Below, in pieces: positions 7,482-15,104 of a stretch of DNA of 24,706 nt. Each line of letters starts with the position of its first letter. Within the stretch, counting starts at the first letter, position 1. A program made the translations under genes and the position numbers. Source of the stretch: a virus; IMG/VR virus record IMGVR_UViG_3300011013_000088, positions 1 to 24,706 of that record; one strand, 5' to 3'. The notes beneath the pieces were generated by a model. It saw only the letters and a list, made by a program, of their open reading frames with translations. It searched no databases and had not been told where the DNA came from.

Positions 7482-8860
7482 GCTCGGAAGATCTTTCGGG
7501 TCACGGAGACGGGGGTGCCGAAGCACTGCAGGGAAGATGCGCCCTCGGCCGCGGCCCAGGTGGCCCCGGGCGTGTCTGCCGCCGCGGACCAGCGGTTCGT
7601 AGCGGACACGGGGAGGGCGACGATCGCGCCCGCTTCATAGACCGCGTGCGCGTACTCTTTCATCTGAGCGTCTGTTAACGTGCCTTCGTAGTACACGAGA
7701 CCCTCCACGCCCTCGCCCTCGCCGCCGGAGCAGAGGTTCATTGTGCCCGTGGAGACGGTCATACCCGTCGCGGCCGCGCTCTGCTGGTCGACGCGGAGGG
7801 CGCCGAACCACAGGTCCGCGTGGAGCACCCCGCCGGACTGGTAGCACTGAAGACCGATGCAGACGGCGCGGCCGACCTCGAAACCGTTGGATGCGTAGAA
7901 GTCGCTCGGGGATCCGCCGACGCTGTTTCCGGACCCGTCGTATGCCTCATATTGCACGTTCCCGAAGTTCCAGGCGATCGCCCACCCGGTAGACCCGTTG
8001 TCGTTCCGCGCGATGTCCTTGAAGCCGGAGGGCTGCGCCGGCCCCTCGTGCTGGTAGAGTACGTGCACTGTGAAGTCGGCCGCGCCATCGCAGACCCCGG
8101 AGGCCGCGCCATAGTAGTCTGCCGTGCTCGGGCTCGTGATCAGGATCATGTCGGGAACGCCCGAGCCTCCGCCAGCTCCGATCTCTTGCCACACCGCGGC
8201 CCCGGTCGACGCGTCAAGGCAAACATACGCCGTGTCCGCCGTGGTGTCGATCCACACCGACCCGACCGCGTAACCCGAGGTCCCGTCATCGGACACGCCC
8301 GGAGCGACCGCGGCCGCGTAGTTGTTTTTGCGGAGGTCGACATCCGCATCGGGAACGTTGATCGTCCGCGTGGTTCCTGTGGTGATCGCGCCCGCCTCGA
8401 AGTCGATTTGCTTGGTGGCGTCCGCTGTATCGTTGATCCTGAACGTCGATTCGTCGAACTCCACGACGTTTACCTGAGCGCCCGCGGCGATCCCGTCGAG
8501 CTTCGTAACCTGAGCGCCCGTCATGAAGCCCGACGCGCCCGCCGCTATCGCGGCCGCATGTACCGCACCCCCGGCGCCCTCGTGCGAGGTCGCAAGAGAA
8601 CCGCTGTGCGGGTTCGCGGCCGCGATGTGCGAGTCTTGCGCGGTGCCGTCCGCCGCGACGTCTCGACCGGCGATCGTGCCCGTGGTGGTGACGTTGTTTG
8701 ATCCGAAGTCGATCACGCCGGTAGCGAGAAGCCCCGCGCGCGTGATCACGCTAGGCAAGGCGCTTCGCGTGACCCCGCCGGAGTCGTCCACGATCGGGAT
8801 CTGATCTGCGGCTCCGTCGACCGTCGCCAGATTCGGGAGCAGGCTAATAGGGGTCGGCAT
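7478..8860 (-). CDS. Fibre-like virion protein with C-terminal LamG-like domain
   Basis: This 460-residue protein looks like a tail or head fibre. Residues 1 to 45 (PTPISLLPNLATVDGAADQI) are a common phage fibre or structural start. Residues 111 to 131 read GFMTGAQVTKLDGIAAGAQ, the repeat found in many tail fibres. A strand-rich linker (EFDESTFRIND, TTGTTRTINVPDADVDLRKN) follows. Residues about 240 to 430 resemble a concanavalin/LamG-like sandwich (DFTVHVLYQHEG, ARNDNGSTGWAIAWNFG, GLVYYEGTLTDAQMKEYAH), often used to bind glycans. It lies among connector genes, so it may decorate the head or neck instead of the baseplate. The ribosome binding site is weak (GGAG at 10 nt) and the start follows the previous gene closely. 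Confidence 0.75.
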   Translation of the reverse strand: MPTPISLLPNLATVDGAADQIPIVDDSGGVTRSALPSVITRAGLLATGVIDFGSNNVTTTGTIAGRDVAADGTAQDSHIAAANPHSGSLATSHEGAGGAVHAAAIAAGASGFMTGAQVTKLDGIAAGAQVNVVEFDESTFRINDTADATKQIDFEAGAITTGTTRTINVPDADVDLRKNNYAAAVAPGVSDDGTSGYAVGSVWIDTTADTAYVCLDASTGAAVWQEIGAGGGSGVPDMILITSPSTADYYGAASGVCDGAADFTVHVLYQHEGPAQPSGFKDIARNDNGSTGWAIAWNFGNVQYEAYDGSGNSVGGSPSDFYASNGFEVGRAVCIGLQCYQSGGVLHADLWFGALRVDQQSAAATGMTVSTGTMNLCSGGEGEGVEGLVYYEGTLTDAQMKEYAHAVYEAGAIVALPVSATNRWSAAADTPGATWAAAEGASSLQCFGTPVSVTRKIFRA

Positions 8861-8863
8861 CTG

Positions 8864-9067
8864 TCAAAGCTCCGTGATGATCGGATCGCCCGCTTCGGTC
8901 GTGATGGCGTCCGCGGTCTCGGTCGTGATGGTATCGCCGGGGACCGTGACGATCCCGCCCCCGCCTCGTGCGCGTTCGAGGGCGCGCCGGACCGTGCGGC
9001 CCTGCTGGCCCTTGACGATCCGCATGATCGGAGATCGTCCGATTTTCAGGATGCGACGGACCGACAT
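8864..9067 (-). CDS. Small unknown protein with Thr/Glu repeats
   Basis: This 67-residue protein has a basic N-terminal half (RRILKIGRSPIMRIVKGQQ) and a C-terminal half built from a short imperfect repeat: DTITTETADAITTEAGDP then IITE. The start ATG at 9067 has GGGGAG about 6 nt upstream and follows the DUF4054 stop by one base. No known domain is visible. A similar TE-GDP motif occurs in the unknown gene at 23771-24187 (GDPLLTEAGEPIL), which suggests a shared virion-associated repeat. It may be a small connector or decoration peptide. Confidence 0.65.
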   Translation of the reverse strand: MSVRRILKIGRSPIMRIVKGQQGRTVRRALERARGGGGIVTVPGDTITTETADAITTEAGDPIITEL

Positions 9068-9068
9068 A

Positions 9069-9350
9069 TCACTCCCCGGCTTGGCGGAACCCGCTCGCCA
9101 CGATCTTATTCAGGCGCGCGCGCTCGCGGCCGTACATGGTTTCTCCGGGCTTCTCGCCCTTGCGCATGTCCTCGCTCCCAGGGAGCAGGCAAAGGAAGTG
9201 CGCCGCAAGCCAGGCTACCCCCTGATCCTCTTTGTCGCCCCAGATCCCCGCCGGGGTGCGCTCCTCGGCCCACGTCAAGCGCCCTTGCACAAGCGCATCC
9301 GATGCCCCGTCGAACTCGGGAAAAAGAGCCTTGAACGCGGCCGGAGTCAC
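9069..9350 (-). CDS. DUF4054 head-tail connector protein
   Basis: This 93-residue protein begins TPAAFKALFPEF, continues with DALVQGRLTWAEERTP and GIWGDKEDQGVAWLAAHFL, and ends in a basic segment. That order is the DUF4054 pattern, a small helical connector that binds below the portal in myophages with DUF2184 capsids. The GTG start at 9350 overlaps the previous stop as GTGA. The length is slightly short for the family, and the usual longer C-terminal tail is absent, which may be natural variation. It is followed by the Thr/Glu repeat protein. Confidence 0.78.
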   Translation of the reverse strand: MTPAAFKALFPEFDGASDALVQGRLTWAEERTPAGIWGDKEDQGVAWLAAHFLCLLPGSEDMRKGEKPGETMYGRERARLNKIVASGFRQAGE

Positions 9351-9688
9351 GCGAGCGCCTTGATCTTGCGCTCCGCGGCCGTGCGCACACTAGATCGTGG
9401 GTCGTCCAGGAAGGGGCGGATCTCCGAGGCGCTTTGAGCCTTGGAGATCAAGCGACGAGCCTTGCGCGCGTTGACCTCGGCCCGTTGTGCCTCCAAGGGG
9501 TCCACGGGGGGCCCAGGCTCGGGCTCTACGGCCTCGGGCTCGGGCTCCGGCTCCACGGGCGCACCGACAGGCGCAAGCGCCGTGAGAGCCCAAGGGTAGC
9601 GGTTCAGGGTCTCGCGCGAGACCATCCCGTCTTGTCCGGGGTGGACGTTGCCAACCATCGCCGCGTGCCTGTTGTGAACCTTGATCAT
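9347..9688 (-). CDS. Unknown capsid-module protein with Pro-Glu linker
   Basis: This 113-residue protein is not recognised. It starts with MIKVHNRHAAMVGNVHPG, followed by MVSRET, then a Pro-Glu linker (APVEPEPEPEAVEPEPGPP), then a helical, charged C-terminus (AQRAEVNARKARRL). Such short proteins with an extended Pro-Glu linker often follow the major capsid gene in this phage type, but the role is not known. A strong AGGAGG sits upstream of ATG 9688, just after the capsid gene terminator, so it is transcribed or read through as the first gene of the connector block. The VSRET codons form a 16-bp palindrome (see findings). Confidence 0.7.
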   Translation of the reverse strand: MIKVHNRHAAMVGNVHPGQDGMVSRETLNRYPWALTALAPVGAPVEPEPEPEAVEPEPGPPVDPLEAQRAEVNARKARRLISKAQSASEIRPFLDDPRSSVRTAAERKIKALA

Positions 9689-9710
9689 GTGGGTTGCCTC
9701 CTACACCTCG

Positions 9711-9738
9711 AAAGGCGCGCCCCTTGAGAGGGCGCGCC
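9711..9738 (-). terminator. Terminator after the major capsid gene
   Basis: Read on the minus strand, a 9-bp perfect GC stem (GGCGCGCCC paired with GGGCGCGCC) with a 7-nt loop is followed by CTTTCG. It lies 21 bp after the capsid stop codon. The T tract is short, so termination may be partial, which would lower connector expression relative to capsid. Confidence 0.68.
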
Positions 9739-9758
9739 GGTGACTCCGAGGAGTGCGA

Positions 9759-10787
9759 TCAGACGGTCGGATCGTTCGGCATGCCGGAGAGGTACCGGAG
9801 GCCGAGGGGCCGGTAAACCACGGTCCCCGCGGTGCGCCCGTGGGCGAGCACGCGAAAAGCATAGTTGCGGACCTGCGGGGGAAGGATCTCGAACTCCTGG
9901 GGCACGACAAGTTCCACGACCTCGGGACTCTTGCGGTACAGAAGACCGCGCGAGTTGTTACCGCTCGCGCCGTCGACGGCCTTAAGCAGGTTCCAGGGCT
10001 GGACGTCCTCGATCCACGGGTTCGTGCGAAGGAACGCTTCGAGGGCGGTCTCGCTCGTGTCCGTGCTCATGCGCTTGTGTGAGAGGCGCAAAAACAGCGA
10101 GGTGGTAAGCAGGAGGTGGTTCGGGGTGTATAGCTCGGCCGAGTCCTCGATCATCTCCTGCACCGCGAGGTTCAGATCGGCGACCATGGTGTCTCCGGTG
10201 CTCGTGGCATCGGCCCAGCTCGCGGCCGTCATGGTGGTCCCGCGGATCTGGCCCGCGCTCGTGCCGATCGTCTTGTTCAGAAGACCGTTTGCGATCCCGT
10301 CCTGGGGTGCGCCGGTGGCCGCGATGTCGTCAAGGCCGCGCTCCCACACTCGACGCGCGGCAATCGCCTTGCGTGCGGTGAGGGGCTGGCCCGAGAGGGC
10401 CGCGCGCCGCATGTCCTGGATCGTGTAATCGAAGCTGTCCCCGAGCGCGACCACGGAATGGGTGGTCTTGCTGCTGGACGTCTCGACGCTCGGCGGGTCG
10501 TCCGCGTAGTTGCGAATGACCTTCGCCTTGCCCGCAATGTCCGTCTCTCGGTATGAGAAGGTCTCGGCGCCGGAGTCGATCTCGGACATGATCGGAAGGA
10601 ACTTGCGCGCCTTCAACTCGGGGTATTCGGCCTCGTAAACCCTGGAACGCATCTGTTCCAGTTCGAGGGCCAGCATGTTGGTCTCGTCCGCGTCGAGACG
10701 GGTATCGCCCGACCCCGCCGCGACGTGGTTCAGATGGTCGACGATCATCTCGGCCTGGGCCAGTGATCGCTTGTGTGCTCGCTTCAT
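9759..10787 (-). CDS. Major capsid protein (DUF2184)
   Basis: This 342-residue protein matches the DUF2184 major capsid family, an HK97-fold shell protein. Visible parts are a helical N-arm, LKARKFLPIMSEIDSGAETF with the start of the domain, SYRETDIAGKAKVI, a TTHSVVALGDSFDYTIQDMR stretch, RKAIAARRVWERGLDDIA, GLLNKTIG, a helix AVQEMIEDSAELYTPNHLL split from LLTTSLFLRLSHKR, and a final PLGLRYLSGM. The length fits a mature subunit without a large delta domain. It is the most expressed protein in this module. It has an AGGAAACCACAC leader shared with the gene upstream and a terminator downstream. It follows the decoration-like and scaffold/protease genes, the usual order. Confidence 0.87.
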   Translation of the reverse strand: MKRAHKRSLAQAEMIVDHLNHVAAGSGDTRLDADETNMLALELEQMRSRVYEAEYPELKARKFLPIMSEIDSGAETFSYRETDIAGKAKVIRNYADDPPSVETSSSKTTHSVVALGDSFDYTIQDMRRAALSGQPLTARKAIAARRVWERGLDDIAATGAPQDGIANGLLNKTIGTSAGQIRGTTMTAASWADATSTGDTMVADLNLAVQEMIEDSAELYTPNHLLLTTSLFLRLSHKRMSTDTSETALEAFLRTNPWIEDVQPWNLLKAVDGASGNNSRGLLYRKSPEVVELVVPQEFEILPPQVRNYAFRVLAHGRTAGTVVYRPLGLRYLSGMPNDPTV

Positions 10788-10791
10788 AGTG

Positions 10792-10803
10792 GTGTGGTTT
10801 CCT
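10792..10803 (-). promoter_or_regulatory. Shared leader with ribosome binding site, capsid gene
   Basis: AGGAAACCACAC lies 4 nt before ATG 10787. The same 12 nt occur before the decoration-like gene at 11739-11750. AGGA is the likely Shine-Dalgarno core; the A/C-rich part may keep the start site unfolded. Confidence 0.55.
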
Positions 10804-10821
10804 TTTCTGCGGCCGACGCGA

Positions 10822-11736
10822 TCAGGCGTAGGTGCGAAGCTCCAGGACGATCATCCCGGCGGGGTAGGTGGCGGAAGCGCCCGCGGTCAGCTCGAAGGTG
10901 AGGACATCGCCCGCGAGCAAGTCCTCCACGCCTCCGCCGACCATCTCGAAGTCCCCGGCCTCGAAGGCAGCCAGGACACCGTCGTCGTTCCAGTCCTGCG
11001 ATTCGGCCGCGACGTTCGAGCCGTCCGCGACAGCAACCTGTGTTGCGGGGAGCGCGTTCGTGCGCTTGTTGATCTGGAGGTTCATCGCCGTGGCGCCCGT
11101 GCCCGCGGTGATCGCCGCGGCCGGAATGTACTTTGCGCCGATCAGCTTGCAGTCCTCGGGGACCGCGCCGATCACGTTCTCGGCGATGTCCGTGCCCGCG
11201 ACGCCCGAGGCCGCGAACTCCGCGGAGAGCATGAACCGGGATCCGGCGGAGCCCTTCATGCGGACAGAAGCGATCGCAAGGCCAGCGGCCCCGATCGTCT
11301 CTTCCCAGCGACAGCCCGGGAGGCGAGCCGTACCGGTGGGGGCGTTCTCTTCCGCGCCAAGGCCCACGAGGGCGCCCGAGGACTTGACAACGGCCACGTC
11401 CTCGCCGGCCGTCACGACCTCGGATGCGTCAAGGTAGATGTGCCCCTCTTGTAGAACGGCAACGGGATCGTCGTCAACGATCGGGGTGTCGGCCTGGGGC
11501 CGCGAGGTTTCCAGAATCACGAAGCCGAAAAAGCTTTCGGCGGTGATGTCGGAGGCCGCAACGACGGGAGCCGCGTCCTTCTCGGGAACGGTGCCGCGGA
11601 TGACGGGATCGCCCGCCTCCAGGGCGCCGCTGGAGAAATCGGCCGAGGCCGATCGAGCGTATCGGGGGGCGCCCGATTCGGCGATCTGGCCCTTGTAGCC
11701 GACCGGGATATCTTCGGGGATGCTGAGCTGGGGCAT
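10822..11736 (-). CDS. Head structural protein, probably decoration or cement protein
   Basis: This 304-residue protein lies between the DUF2213 protease/scaffold and the major capsid protein. It begins with PQLSIPEDIPVGYKGQIAES and has repeated beta-rich blocks (DPVIRGTVPEKDAAPV, then FFGFVILETSRPQADTP, then YLDASEVVTAGEDVAVV), typical of gp24-like structural cement proteins of DUF2184 phages. The C-terminal part (NVIGAVPEDCKLIGAKYIPA, then AMNLQINKRTNALPA, and a final GMIVLELRTY) resembles the jelly-roll ending seen in decoration proteins of this group. It shares a 12-nt leader with the capsid gene, so comparable, strong expression is likely. Confidence 0.7.
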   Translation of the reverse strand: MPQLSIPEDIPVGYKGQIAESGAPRYARSASADFSSGALEAGDPVIRGTVPEKDAAPVVAASDITAESFFGFVILETSRPQADTPIVDDDPVAVLQEGHIYLDASEVVTAGEDVAVVKSSGALVGLGAEENAPTGTARLPGCRWEETIGAAGLAIASVRMKGSAGSRFMLSAEFAASGVAGTDIAENVIGAVPEDCKLIGAKYIPAAAITAGTGATAMNLQINKRTNALPATQVAVADGSNVAAESQDWNDDGVLAAFEAGDFEMVGGGVEDLLAGDVLTFELTAGASATYPAGMIVLELRTYA

Positions 11737-11738
11737 TT

Positions 11739-11750
11739 GTGTGGTTTCCT
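11739..11750 (-). promoter_or_regulatory. Shared leader with ribosome binding site, decoration-like gene
   Basis: AGGAAACCACAC lies 2 nt before ATG 11736 and is identical to the leader of the capsid gene. The two leaders also share A-rich sequence just upstream. Confidence 0.55.
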
Positions 11751-11765
11751 ATTCTTTCGAGGGGT

Positions 11766-12881
11766 TCAGGACTTGTCCACGGCCCCGGGGGTTCGTGCGC
11801 TCGCGCTTCGCTGCGCTCGCTTGACCATGTTTCGGCGAGCACGCTCGTCGGGCGCGAGCCCGTCGTCCGCGTCCTCGCGCTCACCTTCTCCGCGCCGCGC
11901 GTGGTGCGCGTCCTCGCGGACACTCGCGGCGCTGGACTTGCCGGAGAGGCTCGCGATCGCGACGTCGAAGGCGGCCTCGATGTACGCCTCGGCCTTGCCT
12001 TCGAGATCCATCGAAGGATGGAGCTTGCCGATCACGGCGCGCCGTGCCTCGTCGTCGCTCATGTCCTCGCGGATGTCCACGCCCGCACGCTTGCCGATGG
12101 CGAGAAGCGCGATCCGAGCCTGGACGGCCTCCGCGATCTTGCCGGGCATGGCGTCGAGCCGCGCGTTTGCCTCCTGAAGCTGAGCGGTGAGGGTCGCTTT
12201 CGCGCCCTCCAGCCCGGGGAGCGCGTCAAGGCGGAGCTGCGTCTCACGCTCCGAGTCCGCTCGCGCGGTGAGTGCGGCACGATGGGCGGCGGAGCCGACC
12301 TCATGCTCGATGCCTGAAATGATTTCGATCTTCATTGTGTCTTGTAGCCCGTCAATCTGATTGTCTTGGGCGTCCAACCGGAGCGCCACTTCGCGGCCGG
12401 CTCGCCCACGCGGGACGAGTGCGACGTGATTATATTTGATGTCCCGCTGGATCGCGTCGTACCGCTCGCCCTCGAACGTGCCCGGGGTGCGCTCAAGCCG
12501 ACACTGGTAGCCGCAAGAGATTTCGCGGCGCTCGCCCGAGTCGATCAGGCCGATCGTGTGCTTATCCTGGACCACGAGATCGGCAACGACCTTGTCCCCG
12601 TCCATGCGCGCCACGCCGGAGAGCGAGCCCACGGCCGCGCGCCTCCAGTTCGACGCGTTGATCAACCCGTGGTGTAGGTTCGTGACCGGCGCATCGGTGA
12701 GGGTTGCGAGCGAGTCCGCGCGCTCCACCTCCGAGATCGGCCGGTACTCCACGCGAGCGGACCCGTCCGGGTTCTGATACCGAAAAAGGCCCGCACGGGT
12801 CAGGACCGCGGGAACGCGGATCCCGCCCTGGGGCGTCCGCTTGACGTTGCCAAGCGATCCTGTATCATAGCGGGTTACCAC
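11766..12881 (-). CDS. DUF2213 prohead protease / scaffold protein
   Basis: This 371-residue protein fits DUF2213, which combines a prohead protease-like N-terminus with a scaffold-like C-terminus. In the N-terminal domain one sees VLTRAGLFRYQNPDG (26-40), EVERADSLATLTDAPVTNLH (51-70), ERREISCGYQ (117-126) and NHVALVPRGRAG (151-162). The Ser in ISCGY and the His in NHVALV are the candidate catalytic residues, by analogy with prohead proteases. From about residue 190 the sequence is helical and charged (GAKATLTAQLQEANARLDAM), then ends in a basic tail, as expected for a scaffold removed after assembly. The start GTG at 12881 has no Shine-Dalgarno site but has TAAGCT 7 nt upstream. Confidence 0.82.
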   Translation of the reverse strand: MVTRYDTGSLGNVKRTPQGGIRVPAVLTRAGLFRYQNPDGSARVEYRPISEVERADSLATLTDAPVTNLHHGLINASNWRRAAVGSLSGVARMDGDKVVADLVVQDKHTIGLIDSGERREISCGYQCRLERTPGTFEGERYDAIQRDIKYNHVALVPRGRAGREVALRLDAQDNQIDGLQDTMKIEIISGIEHEVGSAAHRAALTARADSERETQLRLDALPGLEGAKATLTAQLQEANARLDAMPGKIAEAVQARIALLAIGKRAGVDIREDMSDDEARRAVIGKLHPSMDLEGKAEAYIEAAFDVAIASLSGKSSAASVREDAHHARRGEGEREDADDGLAPDERARRNMVKRAQRSASARTPGAVDKS

Positions 12882-12888
12882 TGAGGGA

Positions 12889-12897
12889 AGCTTAGCA
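12889..12897 (-). promoter_or_regulatory. Extended -10-like element before the DUF2213 gene
   Basis: TGCTAAGCT ends 7 nt before GTG 12881, in the only gap in this part of the head operon. No Shine-Dalgarno site is visible. Confidence 0.4.
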
Positions 12898-12917
12898 CGT
12901 CCGCGCGGGCGTGATTT

Positions 12918-13688
12918 TCAGTCCAGCACCGGCACGGCTAGGCACCTACAGCTGTAGTCGCGTCCGGGGTGATTCCTTGCGCCGTCCTCGGACGTGATCG
13001 GGGGATCGCTCCACTTCTGAGTGAACCCGTCGAGCGCGGCGTGAATCTCGCGGACCCGTTCGTCGCGCGAGGCGCTCCACACGTACTCCGTGATCCCCGC
13101 GTCAAGGTGTCGTTCCCTGGTGAGGTCCGAGTTTGCTTTGAGCGTTTGATCGCGAGCGATCAGGCGCGCGCGCGAGTCCGACACGGAATAGCGCTCCTCG
13201 ATCTGTTTGGCGAGCGTCTCCACGCGCGTGCCGTTGATCACGGACTCGGTCACCACGCGGAACACGTCCGAGAGTTGGCGATCGGCGATGCTCTGGATTA
13301 GAGCTACGTTCTCGGTGCGCGCTTGCGCCAAGACCGATTGCACCCCGGCGGACTCGCGCGTGATGTCGATCCGCAACACGCGTTCCATCTCGCCCGTGTT
13401 CCATTCGCGGATCTCGCGGCCCCATCGGTCGACGATCGCGGAGACGCGTCGGCCTCGAACGATGCGCCCCACGCGGATCCGTAGGTTGCCGAAGTCCGCG
13501 CCGAACGTCGCCGTCGAGATCTCCGCGTCCTCGCGCGCGGCCTGCTTTCGAGCATAGGCCAGGTGGGGGCGAATCACCTTGGAGATCTCGCGGGAGACCT
13601 CGCGCGAGATGCGAACGAGCGCCCGCGTGTATCGGCGCTCTACGCCCCGAGGACCGCGCGGGCGTGGCGTGCCCCTACGCCGGGCCAT
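12918..13688 (-). CDS. Head morphogenesis / minor capsid protein (SPP1 gp7 / Mu F-like)
   Basis: This 256-residue protein matches the phage head morphogenesis family (PF04233). The key region lies in the C-terminal half: SDSRARLIARDQTLKANSDL, TRERHLDAGITEYVWSASRD, ERVREIHAALDG, and the end HPGRDYSCRCLAVPVL with the conserved CRC. The N-terminus is very basic (ARRRGTPRPRGPRG), which suits a protein that contacts DNA or the inner capsid. The family is found in a few copies inside the procapsid next to the portal. ATG 13688 overlaps the portal stop by one base (TAATG), and GAGGAGG lies just upstream. The order portal, this gene, protease, capsid is standard. Confidence 0.88.
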   Translation of the reverse strand: MARRRGTPRPRGPRGVERRYTRALVRISREVSREISKVIRPHLAYARKQAAREDAEISTATFGADFGNLRIRVGRIVRGRRVSAIVDRWGREIREWNTGEMERVLRIDITRESAGVQSVLAQARTENVALIQSIADRQLSDVFRVVTESVINGTRVETLAKQIEERYSVSDSRARLIARDQTLKANSDLTRERHLDAGITEYVWSASRDERVREIHAALDGFTQKWSDPPITSEDGARNHPGRDYSCRCLAVPVLD

Positions 13689-15079
13689 TATTCCTCCTCG
13701 GTCTCGTCCTGGGGCGGCTCAAGCCCGGGAACCGGCAAGATCGGCTCAGGCTCGGGCTCCGCTAGTGCCTCCTCGCGCGCCTTGAAGTCGATCACGTCCG
13801 CATACAACGGATCATCCTGGAGCTTGGCGAGCGTGACCTCCTCGGGCTCCAAGACCCCGGAGTCGATCCGGATCTTGTCGGTCTCGGCCTCCTTTTTGTC
13901 AAGGTCCGCCTGCTCCGCCGGGCTTGGCTGCCATAAGCTCGGCCAATCGACATCCAGATCGTCGCCCACTGCGATCCCCGCGTCCGCCGCGACCACGCGC
14001 GCGAGCCGAAGGAGCCCGTCCTCGATCCCCTCGTCCCGCTCGGCCTGGACAGAATCGTACCAGTGCCGCGTATCGCTCTCACCCGTGGCGTTCATCCCGC
14101 CCGGGCTCATGCCCATGAGCTTGGTCAAGGGCATTCCCGCGGCGCTCGCGAGCCGCTGAAACACCATGGAGAGCACGGGCTCCACGCCCCCGATGTTCGC
14201 GGCCCCCTGATGGGTGAAGGACTCGGCCTCCGCGTCGATCACGACCGCGCGCGCCACGGAGCGCGCCATATCAACGACCTCCATTCGAGCGAGCATGGTG
14301 TCCTTCTCGCCCTCCGCGATCATGTCGATCAGGCCGTCAATCGCAAAAACCGCTTGACTCATGTCCTGGATCATGAGCATGACGGATCGCCAGCTCTGGT
14401 CCGTGTCCCGGAGCACGCTTGACGGGCGCTGTAGCACGGAAAGATCGAAGCCCTCGTTTCGCGTCTTGATCCGCTCCGAGGTGAGGGCGCCCCCGAACTG
14501 GATCAGACGGGACGCGTGGATCAACTGGGATTCGCCGCGCATGGTCTGGAGCCGGAAGGTTCGAGGCTCGCCGTAGGTCTCGGACTCGGGATCCTCGTCA
14601 TGATCGGCGATCGACAGACTCTGACGATCGAGGACCATTAGATACCGAAGCGAGTCCGGCCCCATGGTGTCGAGGTCCAGCGGCTCGTCCATGGGCCCGT
14701 CCGAGCCGATCAGAATCGCACCCATGCCGTACAGGCGGCCCCACTTGCGCGCCTCCTTGAGAAGCGCGCCGGCCTTCTGAGCGCGTAGCGCATCGTCAAG
14801 CCCCTCGACCCCGGGGAACGAGAACCCGCCGCGGAGCGCATCGTCCACGACCGCGTCCACGATCCGCGCCGCGAGGTCGTTCCCGTGATAGAGAGCCTCC
14901 AGCTCCACGGGCTGTACGACGCAAAGCGCCGCAACGGCGCTCCGTGTCGACTTGTCCCGCGAGCCGCCCAGGCCCGTGATCGCGTTTATCCACGAGTCCG
15001 CGCGCACTTGGCGCGCCATGTCCTCGCGGAACGAGGAGGCCCCCGCGAAGGCCTCCTTGAGCCGGTCTTTGAATGCCAC
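13688..15079 (-). CDS. Portal protein (DUF1073)
   Basis: This protein is the DUF1073 portal, a dodecameric ring at the capsid vertex through which DNA enters. Visible parts are the ARKWGRLYGMGAILIG block, DTMGPDSLRYLMVLDRQSL, PRTFRLQ with IHASRLIQFGG, GFDLSVLQRPSSVLRDTDQ split here for length, and the diagnostic KLMGMSPGGMNATGESDTRH followed by WYDSVQAERDEG. The C-terminus is acidic. I set the start at GTG 15079 because it has an extended -10-like element (TGCTATGCT) 5 nt upstream; the in-frame GTG at 15094 would overlap this element. Neither has a Shine-Dalgarno site. The length (463 residues) is usual for the family. Confidence 0.88.
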   Translation of the reverse strand: MAFKDRLKEAFAGASSFREDMARQVRADSWINAITGLGGSRDKSTRSAVAALCVVQPVELEALYHGNDLAARIVDAVVDDALRGGFSFPGVEGLDDALRAQKAGALLKEARKWGRLYGMGAILIGSDGPMDEPLDLDTMGPDSLRYLMVLDRQSLSIADHDEDPESETYGEPRTFRLQTMRGESQLIHASRLIQFGGALTSERIKTRNEGFDLSVLQRPSSVLRDTDQSWRSVMLMIQDMSQAVFAIDGLIDMIAEGEKDTMLARMEVVDMARSVARAVVIDAEAESFTHQGAANIGGVEPVLSMVFQRLASAAGMPLTKLMGMSPGGMNATGESDTRHWYDSVQAERDEGIEDGLLRLARVVAADAGIAVGDDLDVDWPSLWQPSPAEQADLDKKEAETDKIRIDSGVLEPEEVTLAKLQDDPLYADVIDFKAREEALAEPEPEPILPVPGLEPPQDETEEE

Positions 15080-15084
15080 GCGTA

Positions 15085-15093
15085 AGCATAGCA
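15085..15093 (-). promoter_or_regulatory. Extended -10-like element before the portal gene
   Basis: TGCTATGCT ends 5 nt before GTG 15079 in the gap after the terminase gene. No ribosome binding site is visible, which supports this start and a leaderless transcript. Confidence 0.4.
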
Positions 15094-15104
15094 CGGGGGC
15101 GGGG

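Noticed and set aside
7478-8860. Diversity-generating retroelement acting on the fibre-like gene
   Set aside because: No reverse transcriptase and no template/variable repeat pair with adenine-specific differences is visible in the window.
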